This document shows positions 45,401-57,164 of a stretch of 64,000 bases of DNA, in pieces. Position 1 is the first letter of the stretch; every line of letters begins with the position of its first letter. The DNA is from Antitrichia curtipendula. Its lineage: Eukaryota; Streptophyta; Bryopsida; Hypnales; Leucodontaceae. Made by a program: the position numbers and the translations under genes. The stretch spans positions 7,316,001 to 7,380,000 of the forward strand of contig OX579639.1 in the NCBI GenBank assembly GCA_951230915.1, given 5' to 3'. Below the pieces are notes generated by a model. It worked only from the letters and a program-made list of their open reading frames with translations. It was not told where the DNA came from and did not search any database.

Positions 45401-47029
45401 GGATCAATCAACCTTTGAGGGATGGACTAGAAAAAAAATGTCTCTTTTAGATGATGCATCATGACCCTCACTACAAAGTGTGCATGTGATACCTTAGTGA
45501 GCAAGAGGGATCTTTGAAGTGAATTCTTAAGCTTTGTAAGAAATTAGGTGAATAGAATTAAGGAGCTCCAAGTAGACAAGGCGTTGTAGTACTCTATTCA
45601 AGATTAAACAAGTGGTTTGTTGCACATGCTTGAAAATTTGATGAAAACATACATTTATTGGTTTAAAGAACATCAAAATCCAAATAGTGAGTCAAAAGAT
45701 ATGGCTCCTCAAAGACGGAAGTGTCTTGGACACAAATCCAAAGTGTAGGATGTGGGAGAAGGGGTTCCAAGAAGAATCCTTGTCAAAATAGGACATACTA
45801 CATATTTTTGAAAAGATAAGAAGATAAAGATTTATGAATACTAAGGCTCACAAAGAACTTAGGTATGAGCAAAAAATTCAGGGCAAACAAAGGAAATAGA
45901 ATCCTAGAGAAATACACCCTCCTATAGGATTCAAATCTTTAGAGGGTCATAACTTGCTCAATACTTGTTGCATTTGAAAAAGTGAATAGTTCATGATAAT
46001 TTACAAAATGATTAAATTACAAAAATGAACTTGCACTTGAAATTTGGAGTCTAAAGCTAAAAAATACCCCAATGGCAAGACTAACAATTTTTTTGGATTT
46101 GATTTTGAGTCAAAGGCATAGAAATTAGACAAGTGGTCTTTTAAGGGAAAAGTGTTTTTTGGATGTCCCTATAGCCCATAAGAGGGAGGTGTTTGCCAAA
46201 TCCTGTAGAAAATACTATAAAAAAGGGTTGGTCTCCTCTTCACTTTCAAATGGTATCACAGAGAGCTAAAGTGGTTATTGGCAATGAAGTTAATGATGGA
46301 ACTTCACCACCACCTTCATGACACTATAGAGTCCTATAGACATTTTTTTAATAATGGTTGGATGGTGTTTTGGTCCACGCTAAGTTGTAATGTTGAATCC
46401 CAAGGTCTACTTCCAAATGAGGTTGTTTGGATCTAATATAGACTTAGGTGTTATTCAAAAGTAGTTAACACTAGTACTAAATAGTACCACCACCAAGCAC
46501 TTAGAATCTTAGATATCAATAGAAGTTTCATCCCATGTCACTAAATGACATATCAAATGTTTTGTGGGAGTTAGATGACGGAAATCATGACATAATAGAG
46601 ACCCCATAATTATTGTTCAAACTTAAGTGTGTTGATGCATGGTATGTACAATGTTACGAGATTGTGATCCTTGGTGTCATTAGAAGTGAAGTGCCATAGA
46701 AGCATGTTGGAGAGCTCGAAAAAAAAATCTCTAAAACAAATAATACAATACTACCTTATATCTTCATTTTAGATGTATTAGAATGAAATCATAATTCTTT
46801 GATGAAAAGAAACTTCAATATGTTTTATATTTACCACTATCATTTTGAATATAACTATATAAAAGTGAAAAGTAATTGTTTATGTATTGGTTTAAACCGG
46901 GGGTTTAAAATAAATTTATATATAGTTGCACTAGTTTGATGAAATGGTTTAAATTTGAAAACATATTATATATGCCAAAAACATACTAAAATCGTATTTT
47001 CAATCACTAAAAGGCATTAATCCCTTAAT
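42439..47029. other. Long AT-rich intergenic region without a supported gene
   Basis: No ORF with family features. Items seen: a run of 16 G at 43589-43604 preceded by GGGGTT; a local tandem of 'CCAATGGCAAAATG' units at 43639 and 43695; many AT runs. Around 46246 'AATGGTATCACAGAGAGCTAAAG' stands as two pieces resembling the initiator-Met primer site of copia elements (GGTATCAGAGC), followed by a weakly protein-like frame; this may be a copia remnant. Confidence 0.4.
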
Positions 47030-47215
47030 TCCTAAAAATCAAGTAGGTATAGAATGACCAAATGAAAATCCAAATAGATTCCTACAAAGTCAATTTTGAA
47101 TGAATCTTCTTTAATTTCCAACACAAATTATAGACATGTATTGCCTTGTTAGGAATATAATTTTTTATTTATTGAATTATGCTACCCAAAGTTTTGTTGA
47201 TAAGGCACGCAACTT
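47030..47215. repeat. Dispersed repeat R5, copy 2
   Basis: Diverged relative of 40066-40260 in the same orientation ('cctaaaaatcaagtag', 'agaatgacc', 'attcctacaaagtcaa'). Noncoding. Confidence 0.5.
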
Positions 47216-48443
47216 CAAGCACTCAATGATCATTCAATTTGTAGATCAAAGTTTTTGAATTTTTTTTCACTTGTTCCCATTTTAGTCTAATATAAGTTTG
47301 TACATTTGAATTTCAAAAAGTTTTTCTTCTTTTTTTTCTTTTTTTTTTCTTCATTTTTTCTCACTGCCCTAAAAAGTGTCAGTTTTTTTTTTAACCTATC
47401 ATTTTGAACTTAAAGAAAAAAATTCTTGTATAAATTATACATATTTAATCTATAATCAATTTTAGAAAGAATTTCCAAATTTTTGGTTTCAAGTTCTATT
47501 GAAAAATATTGGTAAGTGCAATTGTGGTAGATTTAACTGTATAGATATGAATCATAGTTTACATCTTTTGGATAATTTACAGCTTCTATTTATAAGCCAT
47601 CATTAGATTATTATTCTAAATTGCACTTTATAATATCTTTACAATTTTCAAAAACTGAATTATCCCTAATACCCTTAATCCATAAGGGACTAAGCATGAA
47701 GATTCCATTCACACAAATAATGGATTACAATACCGAGATTCTTCAGATACCCATATATCATATATTTAGTAAATGAGTCCAGGGTTGGCCCATCTTTTCA
47801 AGAATGTTATGCAATGTGCAAACCCTCTCTTTCTAAGGCTTTCAACGCTTTCTGACAATCTCAAGAATATAACTGTCAACTCCATGATTGAGAGATATGA
47901 AAGTGATTACAGAACCAGTTGAAACAAACCAAACCAACTTCTAATTTCTTGTGCAAATGCATAGATAAATAGTCAAATAATGCTATGGACTTCTAAAGTT
48001 TCAGTTTTCAAAGAGCCAATGTGCATCTGGAAATAGTGAAAGAAATAATATAATCAATTACGTGATTGTAAACTGATTAACCCTCTATTTTTTTTGAGTT
48101 TTAGCCTCTAAGAATTAGATGTAAATTACAATCTGCAAATGCACCACAAATTGGTTATATCATGGACGATGTCTGGAAAAAGGAATTGCAGCTCTATTGT
48201 GAATGATTCATGATCAAAGTGGTTCGACAGATGACCCGAGGGGTCAGTGTTGTGTCTGAGGGTTAACAAAACAAGCACTTGCAGATTGTTGTGATGAGAT
48301 ATCACCTTTGTAGATGTGAATCCACAGGGCTGGAGAGTGGCACACTATGAACTGCTCTCCGCATACAGTGAAGCTGTCCTGTCACGGCCCAGGAAACATT
48401 TCAAGCACTCGACAGTTGAAGAGCAGAATTATCATATTGGCTG
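47216..48443. other. Downstream flank of the ArnT-like gene
   Basis: AT-rich; a TTCTTTTTTTTC-type pyrimidine run lies near 47325-47360. The 3' untranslated region of the minus-strand gene should lie just left of 48444. I cannot fix its end. No RNA gene seen. Confidence 0.4.
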
Positions 48444-51400
48444 CTACGATTTTGGCCTCCTGTGCAAGCGTAAGAGCTTGTAGTCTCCAGAGGTGTCGAG
48501 GATGTCTGGTGGAGGTTGAAAGAGACCTGCGTCGATTTCAGTGATTACGAGAGCCGAAGTGACCCTGCACAGATAAATGGACTCACAGATGAGTAAAGAG
48601 TAATGCCCTGAAACCAGTAAAAAAACTAGAAACTAATTACAGTATCTTCAAACTTTCGAACGCCCTCAAGTACACGATACAACGGTTCAAAATACCAGAA
48701 CCATACCAAGGTGCTGCTTCTTCCTGAATCGCAATAATTGCCTCTCGAGGTGAGTTGAAGAAAGCTGTTGGCAGCCTACAAAATTCAGACACGTTATGAT
48801 TGGTTGGTTAATTTGCAATCGACAAGCTCTCCCACATCCGAAACATGCCAGAGGTAATGAGCAGAACACAACAAAAGGTAGTACTACTCACAAGGAATTT
48901 GAAACTTACTTGCTGTGATAAACCACACTTGGCATCCTCGTCCCCACCATAACAAGTGGCTCACCAATTTTCTGCCCAAAAGATTACACACACACGTTAT
49001 TTCAGCAAGGTTTCCTACTACCCAAATAGAAATGTATAATTTTCACATGTCTCTTTCCAAATAGTTCTTAGTACAAAATCCCGCTGATTGAAAAAGTTCA
49101 AAACCCCTATTTGACAATCTTAGAACGCCACTGTTCCAACAACATGTCACAATTCTATAAGACGCAAAAATTTCATTCTTTGGAATGATGGGCAAAACAT
49201 CCTACTGCTGCTCTTAACACGTCTCGTTTTCTTTGGTAACCAGAACTTTCTAAATTTTCAAACCATTTCTCTCCTTCGGGTAGAGACAATAAGCATAGTG
49301 AGGGCTTGATCATTCACAGGGTTTCAGTGGGAGGGTATGAACCTGTTCTTTTGCAGCAGCGTATGCTACATGCCGAAGAGGAGCTTGGCGAATACTATCA
49401 GTCAAACTGTACACAGGGGTCAAAAATATTCCCAAAAAACAAGCCATCACTGTTGTGTGGACTATCCACATTGGCAGAATGGGTTTCGCGGATTGAGTCT
49501 CTTCCTTAATCTCCACTGGCCGGAGTCGCGAACCAAACTCTGCTGTTCGAAATGTCACTATTCCAGCGAGCGCAAACAGCACAACCGCAAACTGATGCAG
49601 ACGCCCTTCACTTACGAGTCTTCCTATTTGGGCAGCCTGCATTCGAGGGCAGGCTTCGTGATATTGAAAACATTTATCCAAGACGAGGCATCTAATGACT
49701 GGTTCTCCCTCTTCGTTTCATTTGATAAGAAGCAATCCAGTCAGTCGGTGAGAGACTAAATACATGATTCTCAACTGCTCCACAGAAGGAGACATAAGAA
49801 TCGAGAAACTTACCACTGAATCACCAGAATTTTGGAGACAGGCTGGTAAAAACCAGAACCCTACCGCCAGTGATAGATACAATATTGCAGGTGCAAGACA
49901 TGAGAGTACCCCACCCTTCTCTTGTGATGCACCCGGGGATAAATGCACAGCGGCAAGTAGAGCAATTGCTGGCGCTACAGGCAAGTAATATGACGGCAGC
50001 TGTGCGAATCAAAAATGAATTTAGTGCTACGAATCTGTCACTCATCTCTGTTTAGAACAAAAGCTTAATAACACCACCCAGATCATTGAGACTCTACATG
50101 TGGCTTCTGTATACCATAACTAAAGAAACACAAGTAATTCCAGAACTATTTACCTGACTAGAGGAGAACGCGAAGAGCACAAAACCTGCAATCAGCCAAC
50201 TTGCTGCAAAAGAGGGGAGCTTTTGACACCTCTTGGCCTTTCGCCATGACTGTCTCCATGGACCAGCTTGCAGAAGTGCTGGAGGTAGCGACAGTGACCA
50301 AGGAAAATACATAACAGCTACCACAGCCAAACCATACCACCACGGCCTACCTCCATGATGATTGACACCTTGTATAAACCGCTGCATGCCACAGTTTTTC
50401 TCGTTAAATTGCATGATTGACAAGAAAGACGAACAAATAACAAGTTTCATGTCTCATGTTTATCAATAAGTTTCATGTTTATTGCAGACAGGTCGAGGGA
50501 GTGTAGAAAGCTAGTACCTCAATATTGTGGTAGCCAAAAAAGGTGTGGATGTAAGCAACTCCGTGCTTTGCAGTCATTAATCCATACCAAGGTATATTTA
50601 TAAGTAGTAGCGCCAGGATACCCTTCCAATATGGCATCTCCTCACTGCCAGCAACACCAAAGAAGCAAACATACTTACTTAGCATAAAATCAATGGAGAA
50701 ATTTAGTGTGCTCAAAATTGTGCTCAGCAGAATTGTCCAACCGACCAATGTTGGTTGCCACATTGATAAAACGACGTTCATAAGATCTAGAATGCAGTGC
50801 ACAGAGCCTTCACAAAAATGCATGGACAGCATCCACTTGCCCACAATTACATCAAAGTGGTCCGATATCCTAATAAAAAGTAGCATCACGGATCTTACAC
50901 AAGGACGTCTAAAAGCTCTCCCGTACTCAGAAGAAACAACGCACAGACCAAGATCTGCAGTCTCAAAACCGAGTCCGTCAGGGTTCACCACACACTAGTA
51001 CTGAAAAAGTGCAAGCGAAAGTAATTCCTCAGGGTTAACAAAAACACGTAAAAGCATCTTTGAACTCAAAAATTGGTTGCCAGTTGCAAATATCAAGCTT
51101 GACATCCATTAGGATGCAAGATATACTCACGGGAAATGCAATCCCAATGGGTCCTTTCGAAAGACACGCAAGGCCCATAAAAATCGCGGAGACTGAATAA
51201 CCCCATTCATGCTTGGAAGGGGTAAACTTACGGCCAACATAACCCCAGAAAAAACTCAGCAGTGATCCCCCAAGCATACTTGTCAGAAGCATGTCGGACA
51301 AGGCTGTGCTTCCCCACGCCACAACCTTCACCAACAGGTTAATGCAGATTACGCATAAAGAATTCGCACAACCTCAAATACAAACGTACAAATAGATGAA

Positions 51401-53461
51401 CATGACAGCAGCTATGAAACTGCTACTGCAGCAGTTGCGGGTTCACTTTATCGATTAACCCCACGAGGAGCAGGAGGCCCAAACTGGGACTCAGGCCATT
51501 TTCAGCAGGTCACATGGGGACTTGCTTTTGTCCTATGATATTTAATCTCTCATCAATACACGTCACGTTCTTCACTAATTCTAGTGATATAAAACTTGAC
51601 TCCAATCATTTGGTCCATAACATTCTATATCAGTGTTGCATGGGAGCCTGGAACACTGTTGATGCACCCAAGAATATAGGCTCAACGAGAAGAATCATCT
51701 TCACAGTGAGTCAAGGAAGTGTGGCCACCTCATCCTTTCTTCAGTGAAGGCACATTCTTCCTTCAGTAGATACCTGGACTCTTTTCTAATTACCAAGCTT
51801 CCCTAGGTAAATAGAATGTGCCTATTATGTCACATAAAACTATGAATCCTTTTGGGGTCCTTTCGGGGTTAACGATAAGGTAAATCACGCATAGTTAATC
51901 GACAGCAAAAAGAGATTGAACTGCAAATCCCAAAGGGATCAAATTTAGAACTGACCTCGAGATTGAGAGCAAATGCGGCAATTGTGATAACAGCAGAAAC
52001 ATAATGCTCTCCCGTAAGTGCTGATTCATCTGATTGTGTATCAAGCGACGTCCTTAACCCAAACTCCTTCACGGTCACAAGGAGGCCCAAGAGAAGCCCT
52101 AGTGCACAGATAGCAGATGGTAACCTCAAAGCCGCAACACTCGGCCCCAAGAATTTCCCCTGTAATTCAAACACCTTTACAAACACTTGAGAATCCATAG
52201 GGGTGATTTTGTTTACCCCCTATAGAATCAGTAAATAATGGTTTTAAAATAATCAATTTGATTAATCATAATATAATTCAAATTGGGTCAAATTTCATAT
52301 CCCCAGAATCAGTGAAGAACATTGCATGTGTTGGTCAAATAAATAAAATTGGCCTAAAGAAAGTTTCCATAGGACCTACTAAAAAATGCAGAAATACATA
52401 CGGCCCAATTTGGGACTATTGGTTAGAATTTGGGGTGGCTTACCGAAAGGGCCATCAACCAGTAGATGAGGATGGGCTTGTCAAAGCGAGGCTGCGCATT
52501 GAACTGCGGAGTGATGTAATCGCCTGTCAATAACCTAGCGCACACACCATTTCACTAACATGATGTGAGACGACACTGCAATGAACACAAGACTTAACCC
52601 TAAAAGACGAAGGATTCCTGGATTCAAAATGGCCCATTCGATTGGTAACATTGTAAAAAATACAAATTCTATATCACCAGAATCAGTGAAGATCTTTGCA
52701 TTTGTTGGTCAAAATTGGACAAATGAAAGTCTCCATATGACCCCTACTCAAAACTGCCCCCCAAAACAAAAATAATGAGACCTAATTTGAGCCTCTTGAT
52801 CCTTTAGGAGTGCAATCACACTCATGCGCACACAAGAGTTAACCCCTGAAGACTCGAAGAAAGAGAGTTTTCAAATGACCAATTCGATTGATCAGATAGT
52901 GAAAAACTAGGATTCAAATAAGACCAAGCCTTATATCACCACAATCAGCAAAGAACACTGCACTCGGTGGTCAAAGCCCAAATACAATTAGACAAAAGAA
53001 ACTCCCCTACTGACCTACTAAACCCTGCCCAAAGAAACGCAATTAAGGTTTTAGATAACCTACATTTGGCGAGCGGCCTCCGCAAAGAGAGGCTCCGTGT
53101 CATCGACAAGGCCTGCAACTGCCAAGTTCCGAAACCAAGCAATCCCTGCCAACACGCACACAATGGCCGCGCCCCACAGCTTCCGCTCCACAGGGGACAA
53201 TCCCTTCGCAAATTCCTCCAAATCCCAAAACAACATCGGATTGCGTAACGCACCCCAAGCACCTCCTCTTGCCACTCTCTGTTCACCATCATTTGCCTTG
53301 CCATTACACCTTGCAATCAAGAGCTCTGGCTTACGAAAACCCTTCGAGTGTCGTCTAGTGACGCTGAATTGGAAACTCGACAAAGAGGGTCGGGTGATAA
53401 ACCCTAAATCTGAAGAACTGATGGCATGTCGGAGCTTCAGTTGACAATGCGAGAGGTACAT
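48444..53461 (-). CDS. ArnT/PMT-like GT-C membrane glycosyltransferase, 12 coding exons
   Basis: Relative of bacterial ArnT (GT83) and dolichyl-phosphate-mannose mannosyltransferases (GT39), which move a sugar from a polyprenyl-phosphate donor. Exons (minus): 53064-53461, 52444-52534, 51956-52159, 51131-51325, 50899-50954, 50518-50644, 50154-50381, 49814-49999, 49343-49636, 48910-48971, 48707-48775, 48444-48564. All are GT-AG and frame holds: 676 residues. The acidic catalytic loop is 'VDDTEPLFAEAARQM' (DDTE at 120-123). Then come 'GDYITPQFNAQPRFDKPILI', the 'GSTALSDMLL' loop, 'LSKGPIGIAFP', 'INIPWYGLM' and the hallmark 'LPSYYLPVAPAIALL' (434). About eleven hydrophobic segments are visible. 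The first 60 residues are Ser/Arg-rich and acid-poor, like a plastid transit peptide. The 56-bp exon 5 ('ILVCALFLLSTGELLDVLV') is easily missed. The plant substrate is not known to me. Confidence 0.88.
51455..51872. mobile_element. TTAA-bounded element E (418 bp) in intron 3 of the ArnT-like gene
   Basis: Begins TTAACCCCACGAGGAG and ends GGTCCTTTCGGGGTTAA; the outer 8 bp are perfectly inverted and the next ten partly so. It lies wholly in the intron 51326-51955. No ORF of note. Confidence 0.6.
52212..52430. repeat. Short TTAA-family element S1, intron 2 of the ArnT-like gene
   Basis: Carries the S consensus: 'ggttttaaaataatcaatttgatt', then 'atccccagaatcagtgaagaac', then 'gtgttggtcaaa' (shown in pieces). 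The left end TTTACCCCC is a decayed TTAACCCC. It lies just behind exon 2 on the + strand side. Ends are approximate. Confidence 0.6.
52594..52815. mobile_element. Short TTAA-family element S2, intron 1 of the ArnT-like gene
   Basis: Begins TTAACCCTAAAAGACG and ends CCTTTAGGAGTGCAA, decayed forms of TTAACCCCTAAA and its complement. The core 'tatatcaccagaatcagtga' is shared with S1, S3 and S4. About 222 bp, noncoding. Confidence 0.65.
52839..53046. mobile_element. Short TTAA-family element S3, intron 1 of the ArnT-like gene
   Basis: Begins TTAACCCCTGAAGACTCG. The core 'tatatcaccacaatcagcaa' matches S2. It ends by about 53046, close to the exon 1 splice donor (53062). It lies 24 bp after S2, so the two are nearly tandem. 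Confidence 0.6.
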
Positions 53462-54290
53462 TGCGAGGATGCTCACTGTCGAAAGTGAGAATGAATTCGT
53501 GTAGACCTGTTGTTTCAACTAACGAGGGTCAAGATCACTCCATTGAGAGTAGCCAGGTGAGACCGTGAATTCATTGAAGCGAGCTGCGACATTGGAGAAG
53601 AGATTGAAGGTATCCTATGCTGAAACAAGGAAGGAGAAGAGGTTTGCCTGTGAAGAATCTCAATTGCTAACGCCAAGAGAATGTGATGGCAACAAGTGGA
53701 AAGCCAGTGCATCAATTCACAAGCATATCCTTGAAATGATTTTGAATGCTTTCTGAATTCGATCTGTACGTCCATGTGCATCTATGTCCTGACAGTTGTA
53801 GAATCTTGAGAAGATGGAGAGAAGACGAATCGGGATATGGATGCAGTCATGCAGTGAATGGAAGAGAAACCTAAAGTGCTGAGGCTGATCGATGACACAT
53901 TCAGGCTTTCGTGAAATTCTCAATATATCCCTTATCGAAAGTAAAGACGTGTGGGCAGACAGACAGCTGATCGAGTTCTCGTCTTATAACTTGTTAGAGA
54001 ATTCAAGCTGTGTTGGATTGTTCAGCATGAATTGGTGAAGCTTGGATGTACTGTTTTTGGTTACTAATATGCTGTCTTATAGGGTGTTATTAATAGTGAT
54101 TTTAACAGTTCAAGAGCAGGTGATTCAGAAAAGAAAAGTAAAATTAGTTTTAAAATTTTAAAATTTCTGACGGTACCAAGATGCGACTGGGGGACACACG
54201 GTTCTAAAGATCTCACTGTAACAAACAAACACACACACAAAAAAAAAAAGCCAACCTCATTGAAGGTATAGATAGATGGCATCCACTCAA
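53462..54290 (-). promoter_or_regulatory. Upstream region of the ArnT-like gene
   Basis: No coding sequence supported. The leader and promoter of the minus-strand gene must lie here. A CA/A-rich stretch (54220-54250) marks the far end. An AAACCCTAA telo-box lies inside exon 1 near 53400, not here. Confidence 0.35.
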
Positions 54291-55380
54291 AAATTGTTGC
54301 ACAAGAATTGTATTGTTGCTATCATTGTGGATTTGAATCTACAAGAAGCTCCTTCAAGTACTTTGACAACAAGAAGGTGGACCAACTGGGGTTGACCTAC
54401 AAGGCAAGACCTATACCAAGTAGCATAACGAGGACCCTGTAGAGCTAAAGAGCCTGAGTGTCGCTATTATGGTGGGGTCGACAATGCACTCTTTAAGTAC
54501 TATAACAATAACCTCTTGCAACCATGCTTCAAATGCTTGAGCCGTGAAAATAGTTCCAAATGCAATTGCTAGGGACCGATGAGGAAAGGCACTTGGTGCA
54601 CGCCTCATCCCAATAGACAAGAATTCCCTACTGTCGAAAACAAGGTGCGAGACAAGGTGTCTCCAAGCCATTCCCAAATGCTTTCAACAATTTTGAGGAT
54701 AGAAGCTACCAACCATTTGATAGGGCCTTCATGCTAGTGCCCTTTGATCAAGTGATGCCCCTAGAGCCCAAAGCTAGGTTGTTCCCAAAGATGGGTGATG
54801 AAGATGTGTAGTATTCAAATTTCCTTGAGGCTGAATTGGCATAGTAGGAAAATTATAAGGCTAATTTCACCTCTTGGACTGGCAATGGTGACCATTCAAG
54901 CCCCCGCCCTTGAGTGGTGAGGATGCTCAATGTTCAAATTTACTTGAGGCCAAATTATCGGCAGAGGGGAACATTGAGGCTCCAAATGATGATGCCTTCT
55001 CTTCTACAACCAATGCCGCAAATGCATTGCCTCCTGTTTGGAGCAACGAAGATGCAAAGTTGATGGAGTTCATTGAGGCCAATGTGAAGCACAATGAGGC
55101 TCCTTATGTTGATATAGTCTCAAACAACATGACAAAAAAGGTCTCCAAGTCCATCCCCTATAATGCCAAGGTCATGTATGGGACTTTGGCACTGGAGAGT
55201 TTTGTTGCCTCTAGTTCCGAACCATGGATATAGATCCATAATGACACATCAGTGGATCCATATAGCATGAGCTATGCAGATGCTGTTGCAGCTTGTGACT
55301 TCTAAATGGATTTGGATATGGCCATCAACAGCTCTATGGAGTCAACTCTTTGGGCTTTGGCTATATAGAATTAAGAAACT
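54291..55380 (+). pseudogene. Decayed coding region with repeated acidic motif, unidentified
   Basis: The longest open piece is 54910-55233 (107 codons): 'MSGEDAQCSNLLEAKLSAEG' up to 'SKSIPYNAKVMYG'. A related unit 'GDEDV.YSNFLEAELA' lies upstream near 54790 with stops, and a third, 'NEDAKLMEFIEANV', inside the ORF. So an acidic repeat of the type (G/N)EDA..SNLLEA was present about three times. Upstream frames around 54300-54700 also look protein-like but have stops. I do not recognise the family; it resembles a dead nuclear-protein gene. Confidence 0.4.
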
Positions 55381-57164
55381 GAGTATTAAGAATTGTAGCT
55401 AGTGTAGTGTATATTAATTGTTTTTGTATAAGGTAAAACAACTCATTGTAGTCAAAATTACAAGCTCGACCTCATGTGGTTGTTGAAAGTTTCCAATTTT
55501 TTTTCTCACAATAGTGCAAGTGTGAGAAACACTGAGAGCAATTGAATTTTCATTTTATTTTTGACAAAGTATGAATTTGTTATGAGTTTTTGAAGTGTTC
55601 AATGGCCCCAAAGAGTTTGTAGACTACCTTAGAACCAACTAAATATGAATCCATCATGTTCATTTTGCTCACCTAAAGCAGTCATAGTATTTTCTAACAC
55701 ACGAAAGGTCTAAAAAGTCATGTCTTACAATGAATTCTCACTGAAAAATTGGAAAAATTGGAAGTTCCTAATGAAGTCACTAATCACTCCATTAGTGTCA
55801 TGTAAGACATGCATTGAAACCAAAATCTGAAAATCTGAAAAAAACCCCATGATGGGATCATTCCCTAAGTGTCCAGTATACGTCATCTAACCACAATGGG
55901 CTGCTTCACCTTATATATGTGTTTAAGGATTAGAGCCTTTATTGAACATGAAGCAATGTTGCTCTACTATGAGCATGTTCCTGTCCTTCTCTCTGTAATT
56001 TAATACGAAGCTGTCATGATCAGTTCCAACGTTACAATGTGTCATGCTTTCATGAATGAGTCCCTCATTGTCTGCTAGTTCTATAATGACGTTTGTGTTG
56101 CTGAACTTCTATATGTTAGTTTGTGTTGCTGTTCTTTGTGATAGTCTGTATCTTTGTGTTGCTGAAGTTAATTGCTTTAGAAAGGGATGTTGATCAATGT
56201 GTGTGTCTGTTGTATTATGAATCTTAGGCCTGCCAGTTTGTTTTTTCAGCACACTGGTTAGTGAAACTCATACAACTAACACCCAGTGGAACAAGGGGCA
56301 ACTGAGAGGAAGCCGGGGATGACATGGAGGTGGCTCCTGATGCTTGCTCGATAGAAATCCCTAAACAGAAAAAAAACTCTAACTAGCGTATGCTGCCTTC
56401 AAATATTGGAAGATAGAGCCTTTATTGAACATGATGAATCTATCTATCCATTTCTCACTCTACTAGCAAGGAGCATGTTTCTCATATTGCACTTGCGGTT
56501 TTATTTTTGTCAACAACTATCAGCCTATCATCTTCTCTAATTCTCTCTGAAACTCAATCAAACTGTTGAGCTGAGGATAGTCATCTTGATAAGACAACTA
56601 AATCTTAGAAAACGGGAGATGTACAGTTTTTATTATGAGATTGTTGTACAGGTGGTAAGTGTGTGTTGCAGAGCGCCGGAATTTTCATTTGAGACATGCA
56701 TTGGAGTGCACAAACTAAGCTCTAAAGCTAACCAGAGTTGGTAACAAATGATGGGGTTCAGATGGGTGCAGATCAAGCTAGGAAATCCCCAATCTCTTGC
56801 AGATTTTGCGATTCTATACTGCAACTAAATTATGTCGAGAATTTACTTCAATTCGTTACAAAGTTGCCAGTGCAATGAAAGAATGTGGGGACTGCTTTAG
56901 GTGGACTGCTGATTGATTTCATTTGCCTCCATTTAGCTTTTGAAACTTACTTGTGCCCAGGTAGTAAGACATTTGGTTGAACGCACCGTACTGTTGGGCT
57001 CACAAGAAACTCAAGGATCATGAGTTCATGCTGAAAATGATTTTTTTTGTTTCATATTCATGGGTTAAGTACAATGGCAATATATTGATTTCCAGCTAGG
57101 AGAGTGTGCGCACGCAGTGACCTAGGCATTTTAATCAAACCCAAAGATCTTAAACCTCAGATCT
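55381..57164. other. Intergenic, contains the empty-site duplicate of the A' locus (56140-56320)
   Basis: About 56140-56320 is a diverged duplicate of the DNA flanking element A' (57150-57176 and 58126-58480): 'atctttgtgttgctgaag', 'TTAA', 'ttgctttagaaagggatgtt', 'atgaatctta', 'ggaacaaggggca'. No gene is supported elsewhere here. Confidence 0.55.

Noticed and set aside
50479..50991. 170-codon minus-strand ORF taken as a single exon
   Set aside because: It mixes exon 6 with intron sequence. The splice signals and frame support a 56-bp exon in another phase (50899-50954) plus exon 50518-50644.
53462..53518. Longer N terminus of the ArnT-like protein starting at 53518
   Set aside because: The codon there is TTG, not ATG. 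The first in-frame ATG is at 53461.
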